DNA from: Tomocerus qinae
Lineage: Eukaryota > Arthropoda > Collembola > Entomobryomorpha > Tomoceridae
Length of the DNA: 64,000 nucleotides
Direction of reading: 5' to 3'
Assembly: GCA_020055645.1 (NCBI GenBank)
Contig: CM034548.1
Location: forward strand, 16,988,001-17,052,000
Part shown: piece after piece, positions 43,901 through 55,124 of the stretch
How the letters are laid out: each line of letters begins with the position of its first letter
How positions within the stretch are numbered: position 1 is the stretch's first letter
Made by a program: the position numbers and the translations under genes
Notes under the pieces: model-generated
Databases searched by the model: none
Told to the model about the DNA's origin: nothing
The model's input: the letters and a program-made list of their open reading frames with translations, nothing else

Positions 43901-46900
43901 CAGAATGTTCCGATGTAGTAAAAAGAAACGTGCACAGAAGACATGCTCATACAGACACATTAAACTACAATACAGGACAGTTGAAGTAGTAATCCGAAAC
44001 TAAAGAACTTCTCAAGGTAGTTTTCTACTTTGCTGTACTATTTCTACATTTGTCTTTCTAATGCTACTACAGAGCTACATTCTATTATTTCCCGACAGTA
44101 TACCATAATATGAATATTGCACACAAAAAGTCGCTTATATTCGTGCAAGCAACATAATAATCGGGCACCTTGACTTTCTGGCTTGCTCTTCTCCTACCTA
44201 CCAAATACAGAGAACAATAATGGAAATAATAATATCATTGCGTGGTGCAACGACTGGACTGACTGACTAACAATCCTCGTCATCATCCTTAACATCGTCA
44301 CTCATCAGACCCTGCACCACCTAATCATATTCTATTATGGATAACAACATCTGAACCCAGAGTGTGAAATGCACATAATTGCATATAAAATTCTTTATAT
44401 GGATATAGAGAGATATACGTAGAAAACATTTCATTGTTTACTGTTTATTGCTCATCTTGGAGTTGAACGTAGCTTTTGACAGACACTAAACGGTTTTTAA
44501 AAGAAAGGCTTGACAACTTGAGACACAACACACGAGGATTTTATGAATGAATTAGTAGTGTAGGCGCCTAGGCTATCAACCGAGAGTGGATAGCTCACAA
44601 TTGTATAATACCTTTTCTATGTTTGTGGAGTCACACGGTATGGTACGTGATGTACCTATATGCATGAATAACAACTCATCCTGTGATTCGTGCTCGAAAT
44701 CGTTTACTCGTTGTGACTCATCTCATGTATGACGAAGACGATGACGACATAGAAATCAAAATACAATCACCTCATACATGAATTTGGGACGCAGTAGGAA
44801 TGCATTTACGAGACTTCTGTGCTCTGCTCTGATAGAAATCCTAGTATAATAACATAGAAAAGAAAGGTCGTGGATTTCTTATAGAAAGTGTTTTATTCAA
44901 TAGGATTGTATAGCATGTACAATAATGGCAAAGTGAGACGATGGAATTAGCATACACTTGTAGTAGTTTTCGCCGTAGTAGTAATACTTACACTTACAAT
45001 GTTACAATTAGTGAGAGTCAAAGTAGTAAAAGCTCTTATCTGGAAATGAATGAACCTATAAAAACAGAGTGCCTTCCTAGGTCGCATGATCAACGGGGAT
45101 TCCCCGAGAATTCGATTCTTCTGGAGCTGGAGTCATGGCATCGAACGACCTAACTATTTAACTAAACTCGTTGCCTGCCTCGCCGGTAGGTAGTATACTA
45201 GGAATGTCTAATAGACAATACAAATGTAACCAGAATTCCAGAATCTATCCCGAGTTACTTTTACTCTTGTTTGCCCTTTCAGTTTTAGCCAGCAATGCAC
45301 TTACTATGAAATGCTAATGTGAGTAGGCCCATAGTCCATCCACTGTTTTTCATGGCATTAATAACACTTTAAGTCACGAGTGCAAATGTTAGTACAGTGT
45401 GACCCTAGTAGTCAATTAAAAGGAGCATTCGATCGATAGATACTTGCATAGCCTTAGTAATCCCACGCAAATGCTTAAAAGGTTAATTAAATTTTATTAA
45501 CAGCAACTTCATTAACAGTAGTTTCAAATTAATCCTATCATTAAAGTCTTAAGACGTACAATTTCTATTTCAAGATCGCATTGTTTACTTAGGGAGCCCT
45601 CATAAAAGTTTATTGCCCAAATCCAGGTACACTATTCTCAACAAATTATGCTATAGCTAATGTTTATGTATAGTTCTTGAAGCCAAACACAGCAGAATTT
45701 AAAGCTAAACTTTTGAGACCATGTGTGGTAGGCATAACTAGACCATCAATAAAAATCCAACTTTTAGGTAACTTGTTACAATTGTCATATGAAGAAATTC
45801 GACGTAAGAAAACATTCTTACAGGATTTCTTATAAATGTCTCAACCAGAAAGAGAAGACAAGATGGGATATTGAAAGGAAGTCTAAACTTTCTTTAGCCA
45901 CGACCAAATCTATCTATTTATCTTACAAGACTTATGCTAACATGTATCTGGTGTAATGGTATCTTTACATACAAGGCTTTCTGCATAAAATAGAGCAATA
46001 TTATGATTAGATGTAGCAATGCATACCCTAAGGGAAGGCTTTTATTCCGCCTGATAAGATATGGAAGGAGATGGGATGCGAATGCGACTGGAAGCAATGA
46101 GATAGCTTGTCTTGGTTTGTCTTGCCATTGTGACACAGAAGAGTTGAATGCAACAGCAGCGTGCAGCTCAATTGAATCCAATTCAATTCTTTCAAATACA
46201 AGCAATGTACCTACGGAACTTGGTCTACCTAGTCGGAACAATTCTAGTACACAAAGAATAATTCAATTCGATTCCGTTCAAGTCAAACTAATCTCATCGC
46301 ATCTACAATTCAATAGATCCCATCTACATAGTATCAAAACATCCAATCCACCTTATCTATTATCTGGATCACTAAAAATACATCGAAAAGCATTTCCACA
46401 ATCGCATGCACATACACACAAGTTTCTACATGTCGTATAATCGGATTCAGTACTCGATTGAATTGACGTGCGTGTAAAATATGCATGCATTATCTATTAT
46501 CAAACCTCTTCTCTAGTTGCAAACTATAAATATAAAATATTATTTCTGCCATTGTGTATTTCAATCTTAAAAAAGCAATAATGCTCATATATCTCTACAC
46601 AATAAAAGTGTTCGGAAGCTTGGAAGATGGAGAAATTTATCTGCTATATGTATGGACAGTGCAACTGAAAAAGTGAGATTTCGTAATATATCCATTCCAA
46701 CATCTCTGCAACCTTCTTTTACTATTGTATGTGAAAATCTTAATATGACGAAATGAATATTTGTTATTTAATTGTTAAATTGTAGAAAATCTTCTCTATA
46801 AATTTTGTAGTTTAACTTCAGTATTTATCTATCTTTGTAATAAGACACATTTAAAAAGCATTTGCTAAATATCAAGAATAAATACTTGAATATGTGTTTA

Positions 46901-48921
46901 TTATCTTTACAATGCCCATTAGCGGGATAAATGTAACCATTCTGGAACCCAATATTCATACATTCCCTTAGTAATTCTTACCCTACTAAGTATTGCATAA
47001 TAACATTATATTTATAGGTATGTGCTTCTACTATGAATGTAGATAGCATTATGCATGTGAAATTAGAACTCCTTTAGATTTCAGGGAACGATTGTAGTGC
47101 ACCGGAAATTGATATGCAAATTAGAATTGTTGAATAATATTTTGCCTATCATTCACTTGTTAACTCTCAATGTCAATCTTGATTTACTGCCACGTCCAAG
47201 TTGTTTAGGTTGAAGGTTGAACTTACGCACACCATGCAGTAATGCAGTGACATTATTATGACATAAAATCTACCGTGCACGTTTCACCGAATGCAAATAA
47301 ATTATAGCATGCAATCAAAATCAATGTTACTCCTTACTGTTTTTAACATTATTACATTCCCTTGTACAAAAATATTGTTTAATATAGGTTACAACTTAGC
47401 GAAGATTGACGACACGACACGCCTGATTGCACATTTTCAAATTATCAATTGAATACAAAAGATTTCCATAAAAATATCGCCATATAATTTCTGCAAATAT
47501 TTCTGACATTAATAAAATTTTATTATTAAATGAAATGGAAGTTAATTATATTTGTCTCCATGGTTAAATGTAAATAATAATAGATTTAGTTAATGTAAGT
47601 AGTAATAATATTCTAGGAAAATTTGTGTTCCAATTAATTTTATTATCCAAATTTCCCAGTGGGAATTTTCTTTTATAGAGGATAATGTTGTTGGAATATT
47701 GTTAGTTTGCTTTTGTATTTACAAATTCTGGATCCGGCAAAAGAATTAAAGAAAAAGTTACCAAAGCCTGTGAGTTGAATTTTTTTAGCAATTAAAAGTA
47801 GAAAAACCCAGTTACTAAGCACTAGCACAAATCTTAATTTTGACACGTATAGTCATTCAAACATTACTCATAATTTTGACACGTTGGCTATCGCTCAAAT
47901 AATAAAACATGAGGTAAATAAATACGCAAACACAAGAGTTTCCCCATCACTCACGTCGTAAATTGTCATCTGACTTTTGCAAACTGGAAGCAAAAAGCAA
48001 ATGTGCAAGTAAACTAGAAAAGAGTACGGAGACACATGCCTAATATGTTTACCTCCGTTTATATTTAGTATACTAATAAGCAAAAATTGTGACTGCTATA
48101 TGCACAGACATGAAATTGGGTAGATATGCATAACAACAATATTTTCGTGAAAAATATCTATTGCCTTTTGAAGTTAATTGTAAAACTGTAGGGGGGCTAC
48201 TCAATCTACAGCCACGCAATTTAGCAAAGCCTGATCATTGGTTATGATGTTGCATTATTGCTCCGTTGTAGTAATATTGTGAGACTAGGGGTTTGTGTGC
48301 CTACTTATCGGTATTTGTATGTGACATACCGATGACCGAAAGCCTTGCTGAGTTAGTGCGTAGAATAATTTCTATGATTGCACGAAAATATCGTGTCAAA
48401 CACAGGATAATACATCATAAATTCTTAACATAACAAGCGTAGCTCGCTGATTTGTTTATGGGTTAACTTAAGACTACAGTACGAGCACTCAAAAAGGAAT
48501 AAAATGAAATTAGGGATCAAACATGCAACCGCAAAAGGAAATGACAAAGGAGCAAAGTCAACTCCACTTTCACTTCGTGTAAATAATTGTTTTACTACGG
48601 TACCTAAGGGTTAACAAGAAACTTCTGATATGAGCTAAGATATTCTCCTTCTAATCTACTCAAACATAAAAAACTGGACCACGTCAACTGATTCTAAACT
48701 ATAGCAATCAGTTTATGCATTCTGCATAAAACTTTACTACCCTAACTAAACACACATAAATAGAACAACCAATAACAAAATCCCTTTCACTCAGGCAGGG
48801 CAACTATTTCTCAACTTGAGTAAATTGAATGAAAAAATAGACTATATTTGTAAATAAAAATTACCTATGCATATATAGTATATACTGCGCAAATTTTAAA
48901 TAACGGATACCAGAATAAAAG

Positions 48922-48949
48922 TTTATTTTCCAACTATAATCTATTTATT
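48922..48949 (-). terminator. Candidate poly(A) signals of the nested Ig gene
   Basis: Two AATAAA hexamers on the minus strand, at 48949-48944 and 48927-48922, follow the stop codon by about 170 and 190 nt. The sequence is AT-rich throughout, so chance hits are likely. They are reported because they fall at a sensible distance for a short 3' UTR. Confidence 0.4.
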
Positions 48950-49117
48950 ATAATAGAATAAATTTTTGATTTTCTGAGTCATGTTAATGTTAATGCATAA
49001 ATATAAAAAATTATATAATATTTTTAAATCATATAGTTTCGCTGGTTTTGATTTATATAAAACACAATCCGTAAATTATGTAATTTATAATTGTGCATTT
49101 TAATTCAACAAATTTGA

Positions 49118-49273
49118 TTACAAATCGTCTGTCGCGTCCGAAATCACAAACAATCGACTGGCTCGTCCCAGAAAATTAGCTGCGATGCAAGTATAATTGC
49201 CATTGAAAAAGTTTTTGCTGGATAAAACGGTTTCCGTTGCTGTATTCTTTATCTCGTATTGATCATCGACCAA
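49118..49273 (-). CDS. Nested Ig gene, exon 3 (C-terminal half of the Ig domain and stop)
   Basis: This exon follows an 81-bp intron whose acceptor (AATAAATAG|TTGG) has a poor pyrimidine tract. It adds 51 residues from LVDDQYEIKN to SDATDDL and then TAA. It contains the second cysteine in GNYTCIAANFLG, a typical Ig F/G-strand passage. The usual Asp of the D-x-G-x-Y-x-C motif is Phe here. Other AG sites in the short intron would bring an in-frame stop. Confidence 0.85.
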   Translation of the reverse strand: MVDDQYEIKNTATETVLSSKNFFNGNYTCIAANFLGRASRLFVISDATDDL

Positions 49274-50018
49274 CTATTTATTTATGTGAATCAAAATCAA
49301 TTAGATTTTCTGTAATTCCAGATATGTTTATGGAAAAATGTTCTATTCTTTTACCTTCCCGTCTAATAACCATATAAAACTTGGTGTAGGTGACCCTTCA
49401 ATAATCTCACACTTAAGACTTGTAACATGTGCAACTATATTCACTGGTTCAGATTCGCCAGAAAGCTTCGGCGACCTTGGTACGGATATTTCTAAACAGC
49501 AGAAAATTATTTATTTGATGCCAGAAAATATTTTGTAATATTTGGTTAGGGATTGCATTTTGGCAAATACTTTTTTGGCAAAATAAATTCCTCTTTTGCA
49601 ACATTGCAAATTGACAAATGGCAACTGATATTGTCATTTTCCAATTTACTAGTATTATTATCTAATACACTACGAAATTGTAAAAAATACGGAATTGGGG
49701 GTAGAGATTTAAAAATTTTGGACTGAAAAGTACCAAAGTATGCAAAAAAGATTAAAAGACGAAAAAATGAAGAAATTAAATCTCGCACGTGCTATTTAGA
49801 GTTTCCCGAGTGTATTTACGTTGAATAAATAAGCGTCTTATACGGCTGATGCCAAAATGGACCAAAAAAAACTGTCGCCAAAAATGATTGCCAATTTGGG
49901 AGCAAATCTTAGGTAGATAAGAAAAGGTTTGGGTGTTGAACTCACCACCGCTATCATCTTCTCCTGATGAATCGGCAAAAGCCAATTGGAGTAAAATGCA
50001 CAAGAAAAATAGCCTCAT
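49118..50018 (-). CDS. Nested gene: small secreted single-Ig-domain protein, complete (3 exons, 121 aa)
   Basis: Exons 50018-49946, 49491-49355 and 49273-49118 (TAA at 49120-49118) join in phases 1 and 0. The protein has a signal peptide (MRLFFLCILLQLAFA, likely cut before Asp16), an acidic DSSGEDDSG linker and one I-set-like immunoglobulin fold at about residues 28-112. It shows the disulphide pair Cys52 and Cys99 (47 apart), core Trp65 in FIWLLDGK, GSPTPSF before the Trp, and GNYTCIAAN in the F strand. It ends LFVISDATDDL with no membrane segment or GPI-type hydrophobic tail, so it is predicted to be secreted. Asn96 is a possible N-glycosylation site. It lies inside NAV intron 3, in the same orientation, with its own TATA/initiator and poly(A) signals. 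Single-Ig secreted proteins in invertebrates act in cell recognition, hormone binding or immunity; which applies here is unknown. I do not recognise an orthologue. Confidence 0.87.
49355..49491 (-). CDS. Nested Ig gene, exon 2 (N-terminal half of the Ig domain)
   Basis: The acceptor is TTTTCTGCTGTTTAG|AA and the donor is GGGAAG|GTAAAA. The exon completes a Glu codon and adds 45 residues from ISVPRSPKLSG to FIWLLDGK. It holds the first disulphide cysteine (SLKCEI), the Gly-x-Pro-x-Pro turn and the core Trp of an I-set Ig fold. Entry in phase 1 is the classical phase for Ig-domain exons. Confidence 0.88.
49946..50018 (-). CDS. Nested Ig gene, exon 1 (signal peptide)
   Basis: The exon carries 24 codons plus one base: ATG, a 15-residue signal peptide with a Leu/Phe-rich core and an AFA cleavage motif, then an acidic DSSGEDDSG stretch. 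The donor is AGCGGTG|GTGAGT. The ATG follows AAACAAA, a favourable insect start context, about 38 nt after the predicted start of transcription. Without splicing the frame stays open for 80 codons, but that read-through has no recognisable domain. Confidence 0.87.
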
Positions 50019-50055
50019 TTTGTTTAGTTTTGGTAGTAAACGTATCCAATAAAAC

Positions 50056-50088
50056 TGCCACGTAATTTTTACCGTTCGCTCTTATATA
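50056..50088 (-). promoter_or_regulatory. TATA box and initiator of the nested Ig gene
   Basis: TATATAAG lies at 50088-50081 on the minus strand. An initiator-like GCAGTTT follows, with its A at 50056, exactly 32 nt downstream of the first T of the TATA. The predicted 5' UTR is then about 38 nt before the ATG at 50018. Spacing and motifs match a focused arthropod TATA/Inr core promoter, showing that the Ig gene has its own promoter rather than being a NAV exon. Confidence 0.75.
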
Positions 50089-50801
50089 TCAAATCGCCTA
50101 ACCTGAGCGTGACTAAAGATAATCATTTTTTAAACATACTTAAACCATGCTCAAGAATTAATATTTTTGAGACTGTAAGACAACATACAATGCGTAGTGA
50201 AATACTGATGTCTTATTAATGACGTCAAATCAGATCCGGGATCGGAAACAATCTAAGAAGGTATAACATGATAACAAGTTCCTTCATTTGACTAGATACA
50301 TACAGATAACAGACCTTCAGTCAAAGACCAATCCAACCGTTTGCATATCTATTCATTTTAAATGCTAGAATTAATTGCGTTAAGGAGAATGACTCACTCA
50401 TTGACTATGATTTGAAGGGAAGCGATTGCTCCATTTGGTAAAGGTTGGTAAATAATAATTCTCATTTTAACCCTGGGCTATTATAAGTTATGCACCTCGG
50501 TAATTATGAAAATCTAAACACAGATGAGATCATTTCTGATTCATGAAGTATAATGTCAATAAATGCATTGCTACTCACCTTCAGTTACAACTTCTTTATA
50601 ATGAAGTCTACAATAGCTATTTCGAAAAGAATGGAGTACTTTTTAAAAGAATTGGAAGTTTTAAAGCAAACTTATAAATACAATTCTAGTAGATAGTTAA
50701 TATTCTATAAATGCATACTTATCTATTTAGCTATAAATTTTGCTTCAATTATTAAATTGCAGTGATGCAATTGTGAAAAAAACAAAAAATCAATGACTTA
50801 C

Positions 50802-50854
50802 CATTTGTGATGCATTTTTTGGTTTTCGGATCACATCAGATACTTTTTGATTTG
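50802..50854 (-). CDS. sick: NAV exon 3, 53-nt CH-domain microexon
   Basis: The exon supplies the codon-completing CA (Thr) and then 17 residues, NQKVSDVIRKPKNASQM. It sits between a pyrimidine-rich acceptor (TTTTTTTTCTAG|CA) and a consensus donor (ATG|GTAAGT). Phase 1 in and phase 0 out match its neighbours exactly. Vertebrate NAV proteins have a closely similar segment at this place, with the PKN and SQM triplets shared, so both frame and homology support it. It is followed by a 27-kb intron that contains a separate secreted Ig-domain gene on the same strand. The second copy of the tandem-repeat element lies about 160 bp upstream in transcript terms, at 51012-51597. Confidence 0.93.
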
Positions 50855-51011
50855 CTAGAAAAAAAATAATTGTCACAATTAATTCCGAAGCATTGCAGCA
50901 ATTTCTTATAATGATGCAAAACAATGAATTTAACATTTTCGGATAACGCGATCTCAACGCCACTACGACTACTAACTTCCCATTTATCTGTAGGTACATT
51001 AATATTATAGA

Positions 51012-51597
51012 TTACGCTTTAATCCAGCGCTAGCCTCACTCTGTTTCACTGTCACGATAACTATCATATCTTAGCAATCTATGTATTTGATGATAAAGCA
51101 ATTTAATAATGGAATTATTAAATGATCGGTGATTAAGTAGATCAAACCTCGGAATTTAATTTATTTTAACAAGTACTATATACGTTATATAGAGTCTTGG
51201 AGTTCAATTATCAATTATAAAAATACCAACTTGATTTATTGACCTGCATTAATAAATACATATTATTTTAATGCATTCGTATTAATAATTTACACGGATT
51301 CGGGCATGTAAAAATAAGCTTTATAACAGCACTAGCCTCACTCTGTCTCACTCTCACAATAACTCTTTATCATATCTTAGCAATCTATTTAATTGATGAG
51401 GACAATTTAATAATGAAATTATTAAATTATAAACGGTGATTAAGTATATCAAAACTTGGTATTTAATTTAGAAAATTGAGCATGCATGCATAGTTGATAA
51501 GTATTTCGGATGAAAATCGGAGAGCTATCTACACAGACCAGAATACCGAATAGCAGCAGCATTGATTATTATACAATGATCAAAAATATGAATCAAT
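51012..51597. repeat. Dispersed element copy A with ~302-bp tandem monomers
   Basis: About one and a half monomers are present. TAGCCTCACTCTG recurs at 51031 and 51333, each followed by near-identical text (ACAATAACT.., ATATCTTAGCAATCTAT, GACAATTTAATAATG, CGGTGATTAAGTA). A unique right arm follows (AAAATTGAGCATGCATGC ... ATGAATCAAT), shared with copy B at 53431-54186. No coding capacity or clear terminal inverted repeat is visible. The layout, a short tandem array plus a fixed tail, resembles non-autonomous Helitron-like or satellite-carrying elements. It sits in NAV intron 2. Confidence 0.85.
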
Positions 51598-53201
51598 ACA
51601 ATGTAAATACTACGTCCAAATAATTAAAAGTAAACAATGTAGAGTGTGAACTAGAATAACTACCTAAGAAATAGCAGATTGTTAATAGTCTATATAAAAA
51701 TTATTTAAGGAATGACCCTGTTTTCTGAAATTTGTGTTACTTTTTATTCTTACTAATAGTATCATTACTGTTGGAAAGAAATTACATTTACTTGATAAAG
51801 AAATAATTTGGGACTAAGGTCTGGTAAGGTTAGTGCTTAGACAGGACAACTAACCCGAAAGCTGCTAATTACGATGAGTATCTAATTGCATAGAAAGTTT
51901 CTGACTGCTCTTTAATTGAATTACTGAATGACTAAATTCGAATTTCCATCTACGGTATACTTTCGTCGGCACTTTTTCCTAATCTTAATAGGCAATAGCC
52001 ATTGTGAAAAGCAAAAGTTTCTATATTATGAATCTCACTGGGCGCTTTCATTTCCCTACACCGTACAAAGGAACCGCATAACTTTCAGTGTCGAGTTAAG
52101 TAGGTAATCTGTCTTGGCTGACAAATGAAAAAACGACAGAAAGCATTAAGATCGGCAGAGTGATGGATCCAAGGAGAGTGAGTTCTTTCTTATTATTATC
52201 CACTTAATGCCAACTATACATCTCCATCCAAATGCCAGAATTATCTAACCGTTTTCAATTCAATTATTATGTTGTATGTACGATATAAGAAAGTTCAAAT
52301 AGTTCACACTCCTATCCACAAGCTCTATATCAACAAACAGAGTCGGAATTTTAATATAAAACTTTTAAAGTAGGGTAGCGTTTCAAGCAATCCAATGTAA
52401 GTCCAATCCTTGAAAAGTAACCACGATCAATAATTAGATTTTTAATTTCTATTTTTATTTATTAATAATACTAACACCCTTCAACTTGCAAGCAAAGTGA
52501 CAATTCCTTGCTGTTTATTTAGCTTATCGTCGTAACTAAAAATTGAAAACAATATTTTGAACAAGTTTTTCCAACATCTAAAAAGATCTGTGAAAGAATG
52601 GCATTGATTATTAATACTACACGTACTGATGCTAGAATAACTACTTACTGCGGATACACTTACTCTAGAACTCATAATTAGATTCAAGATACTCTGGTCT
52701 GAATTAGTTTTTTTGCAACTGCTGTGTTCCCTAGAATGAACCATTAAAATAGCTTTAATGATTTATTTCCTGCAAGTCTGGTGATGATATACATTATATT
52801 ATTCAAGAGGGCATTAGAAGAAACAATAATTGCCTAGTCTTTTTACATCAATTCTATTGTGATAAGTGCTTATTGTCATATCGTATAAGAAGTAGTTTCC
52901 AACATTCAAACTACCAACAAGGAATGAGACATCTCACTTCTGAATGACATTGGAGCTAATACTCGTCATTGTAAAGGAATGAAGAATCATTCAAATTCCA
53001 GATAAGATCTCCACTTGACAACTAAGCTTTGTTCTCCAAGCTGTTTCTCTTCTACTTAAGTACTACACGTATACGCCAAAAGTACTTAACTTACATCTGC
53101 ATTTATGTACATTATGATTATTGTAAACATAGGTGTTTGGGAGTTTTATTACTTCTAGGAAGATTTTATGAATAGCTAAATAAATGGTGGATTTTACTTA
53201 C

Positions 53202-53319
53202 TCACTGCCTCGATAACGTCTGCTAAAATGACGCCATCCGTCACATCCACCTGCAGGTCTTGTATATGCCGTTTGCATCTTGCTTTCTCCAAGTAATGGT
53301 TGGCCCAGTCCGTGTAAAT
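53202..53319 (-). CDS. sick: NAV exon 2, first half of the CH domain
   Basis: This 118-nt exon encodes 39 residues plus one base (protein residues about 35-73). It begins IYTDWANHYLEKARC and ends GVILADVIEAV. It covers the first CH helices, including the Trp of DWANHYL and the DVTDGVILADVI core that every NAV CH domain carries. The acceptor is TTTTTTTGACAG|ATTTAC and the donor is GTGA|GTAAGT, a perfect consensus, leaving phase 1. The residue split across the next junction becomes Thr (A|CA). The exon is too short and too interrupted to appear as a long open frame. CH domains of this type act in cytoskeletal binding, and here the domain stands alone at the N-terminus, as in other NAV proteins. 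A copy of a tandem-repeat element lies about 110 bp away on its 5' side (53431-54186). Confidence 0.93.
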
Positions 53320-53430
53320 CTGTCAAAAAAATTGATGTCATCATAAATATAATGCTACCATTCGACTTAAGATCACATTCATCAATGGTAATTATTGTAT
53401 CGCATGAAAATCCACGAAATAACTATTTTG

Positions 53431-54186
53431 TAGATATTTTTATAGATATATACTTTATATAGAGTCCTGGAGTCTCATTATCAGTAATAAAACTACCCAC
53501 TTAATTTAGTGACCTACAGTAAATACATATTTATATTAATGCATTCGTATTAATAATTTACACGGAGTCGAGCATGTAAAAATAAAAATAAGCTTTATAC
53601 CAACGCTAGCCTCACTCTGTCTCCCTCTCACAATAACTCTTTATCATATCTTAGCAATCTATTTATTAAATGAAGACAATTTAATAATGAAATTACTATA
53701 TTATAAACGGTGATTAAGTAGATCAAAACGTGGTATTTAATTTAGAGATATTTTTATGGATATATACGTAGTATAGAGTACTGGAGCCCACTTATCAATA
53801 ATAAAAATGCCCATTTGATTTAGAGACCTACATTATATACATATTTATTTTAATGCATTCGTATTAATAACTTACACGGAGTCGAGCATGTAAAAATAAA
53901 AATAAGCTTTATAACAGCGGTAGCCTCACTCTGTCTCACTCTCACAATAACTCTTTATCATATCTTAGCAATCTATTTATTTTATGAGGACAATTTAATA
54001 ATGAAATTACTAAATTATAAACGGTGATTAAGTAGATCAAAACTTGGTATTTAATTTATAAAATTGAGCATGCATAGCTGATAAGTATTTCGGATGCAAT
54101 GAGAATCAGGGAGCTAGCTAAACAGACAAGAATACCGGATAGCAACAGCAGTGATTATTATACACTGATGTAAAATATGAATCAAT
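53431..54186. repeat. Dispersed element copy B with two 314-bp tandem monomers
   Basis: Two full monomers are offset by 314 bp: GCATTCGTATTAATAA at 53541 and 53855, and TAGCCTCACT at 53607 and 53921. Each begins near GATATTTTTAT(A/G)GATATATAC. The right arm (AAAATTGAGCATGCATAGC ... ATGAATCAAT) matches copy A and similarity stops there, marking a probable element end at about 54186. It lies in NAV intron 1, just upstream of exon 2. No ORF of note. Confidence 0.87.
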
Positions 54187-55124
54187 TTGATAAGCAGCTT
54201 ATTTGTAGCTTTAGCCTTGCTTGTATTGTGCTCGATTGTAGTACAATTTACTAATTTACTTTCCTTCCATGTGTAACGATTTTGCGAACAAAACATATCT
54301 GAGTGATATCCGCCTACGACAATTAACTGCGTGAGGTACCTGGCACCCACACGTATTTACATAGTATTGGTTCAGTAATAATAGGAGATAGGGTTAGTTA
54401 CTGTATACAAAACAAGAGTGTTCTCTGTAGTCAACATTTATTTTCTATATCATTTACAAGAATACATAGTTTGTCGGTGTTGGTGTTTGGCTGCTGATAA
54501 TTTTCCCTAGGAATAAACAAAGAGCTGTGATAAACTTTATTGCTCTTCTCGTTTGCTGTACACCCACAAAAGACGAAAACGCTACTCAAGTCAACTGGGA
54601 AGGAACAAATGTCTTTAGTTTTGAGTAAGCCTAAGCTGAATGAGTGTCACCAACACAATGAAACTGTCAAATCTCCTTCGCCAAGTGTCGGCTTTTGTTT
54701 TGCACACACTACACACACAATGTAATTGTGTTTTGCCTTTGTGCCTCTCTCTGTGGCGAGCTGATCTCTTCTGTTCAGGAAGTTTCAGCCTCTACTTTGT
54801 TTCCAATTAGAATAATCTACACTCGGTTGGAAATGTCTCTTGAACGTACAATAATAATTTATTGACTCCTTTCAGAAACTTCACATAATAATTATAATCA
54901 CTGTAATAACTGGACTATGTTCGTAATAAAATACAGCATATAAACCTATGTGATTTCGTATGTAAAAGTATCACGCAAATTTTTTGTATTGCAGACAAAT
55001 ATTGTAAACATAATATGGTAATTCTTGCTACTAGGAAAATTCAGATTTTTTACAACCTATTTTTAAGCATAATAAATTAAAATATAGTTTATTGCTTGTA
55101 AACCCAACAGAAGCGTATTTTAAC

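Larger units (their letters stand above)
23785..48921. other. NAV intron 3, long gene-free part
   Basis: About 25 kb of AT-rich intron with the decamer array and the TTGAA microsatellite. Between 33.4 and 43.2 kb no open frame reaches 60 codons on either strand. The longest frame in the window (145 codons, plus strand, 46003-46440) lies here. It has simple-repeat content (ATTGAATCCAATTCAATTC), no domain and an opposing long frame, so it is treated as chance. Confidence 0.6.

Noticed and set aside
44941-45153. 70-codon plus-strand frame with balanced composition
   Set aside because: No signal peptide, domain, promoter or splice sites; length is within chance expectation for 64 kb.
46003-46440. 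Longest open frame in the window (145 codons, plus strand)
   Set aside because: No domain, signal peptide, promoter or splice logic. It contains simple-repeat words and overlaps a 107-codon frame on the other strand, so it is best explained as chance.
47960-47990. 29-nt minus-strand exon candidate (acceptor TGCTTCCAG, donor GTGAGT)
   Set aside because: Considered as a later exon of the nested Ig gene. The frame required after exon 2 (phase 0) meets a stop, and a better exon 3 at 49273-49118 completes the Ig domain.
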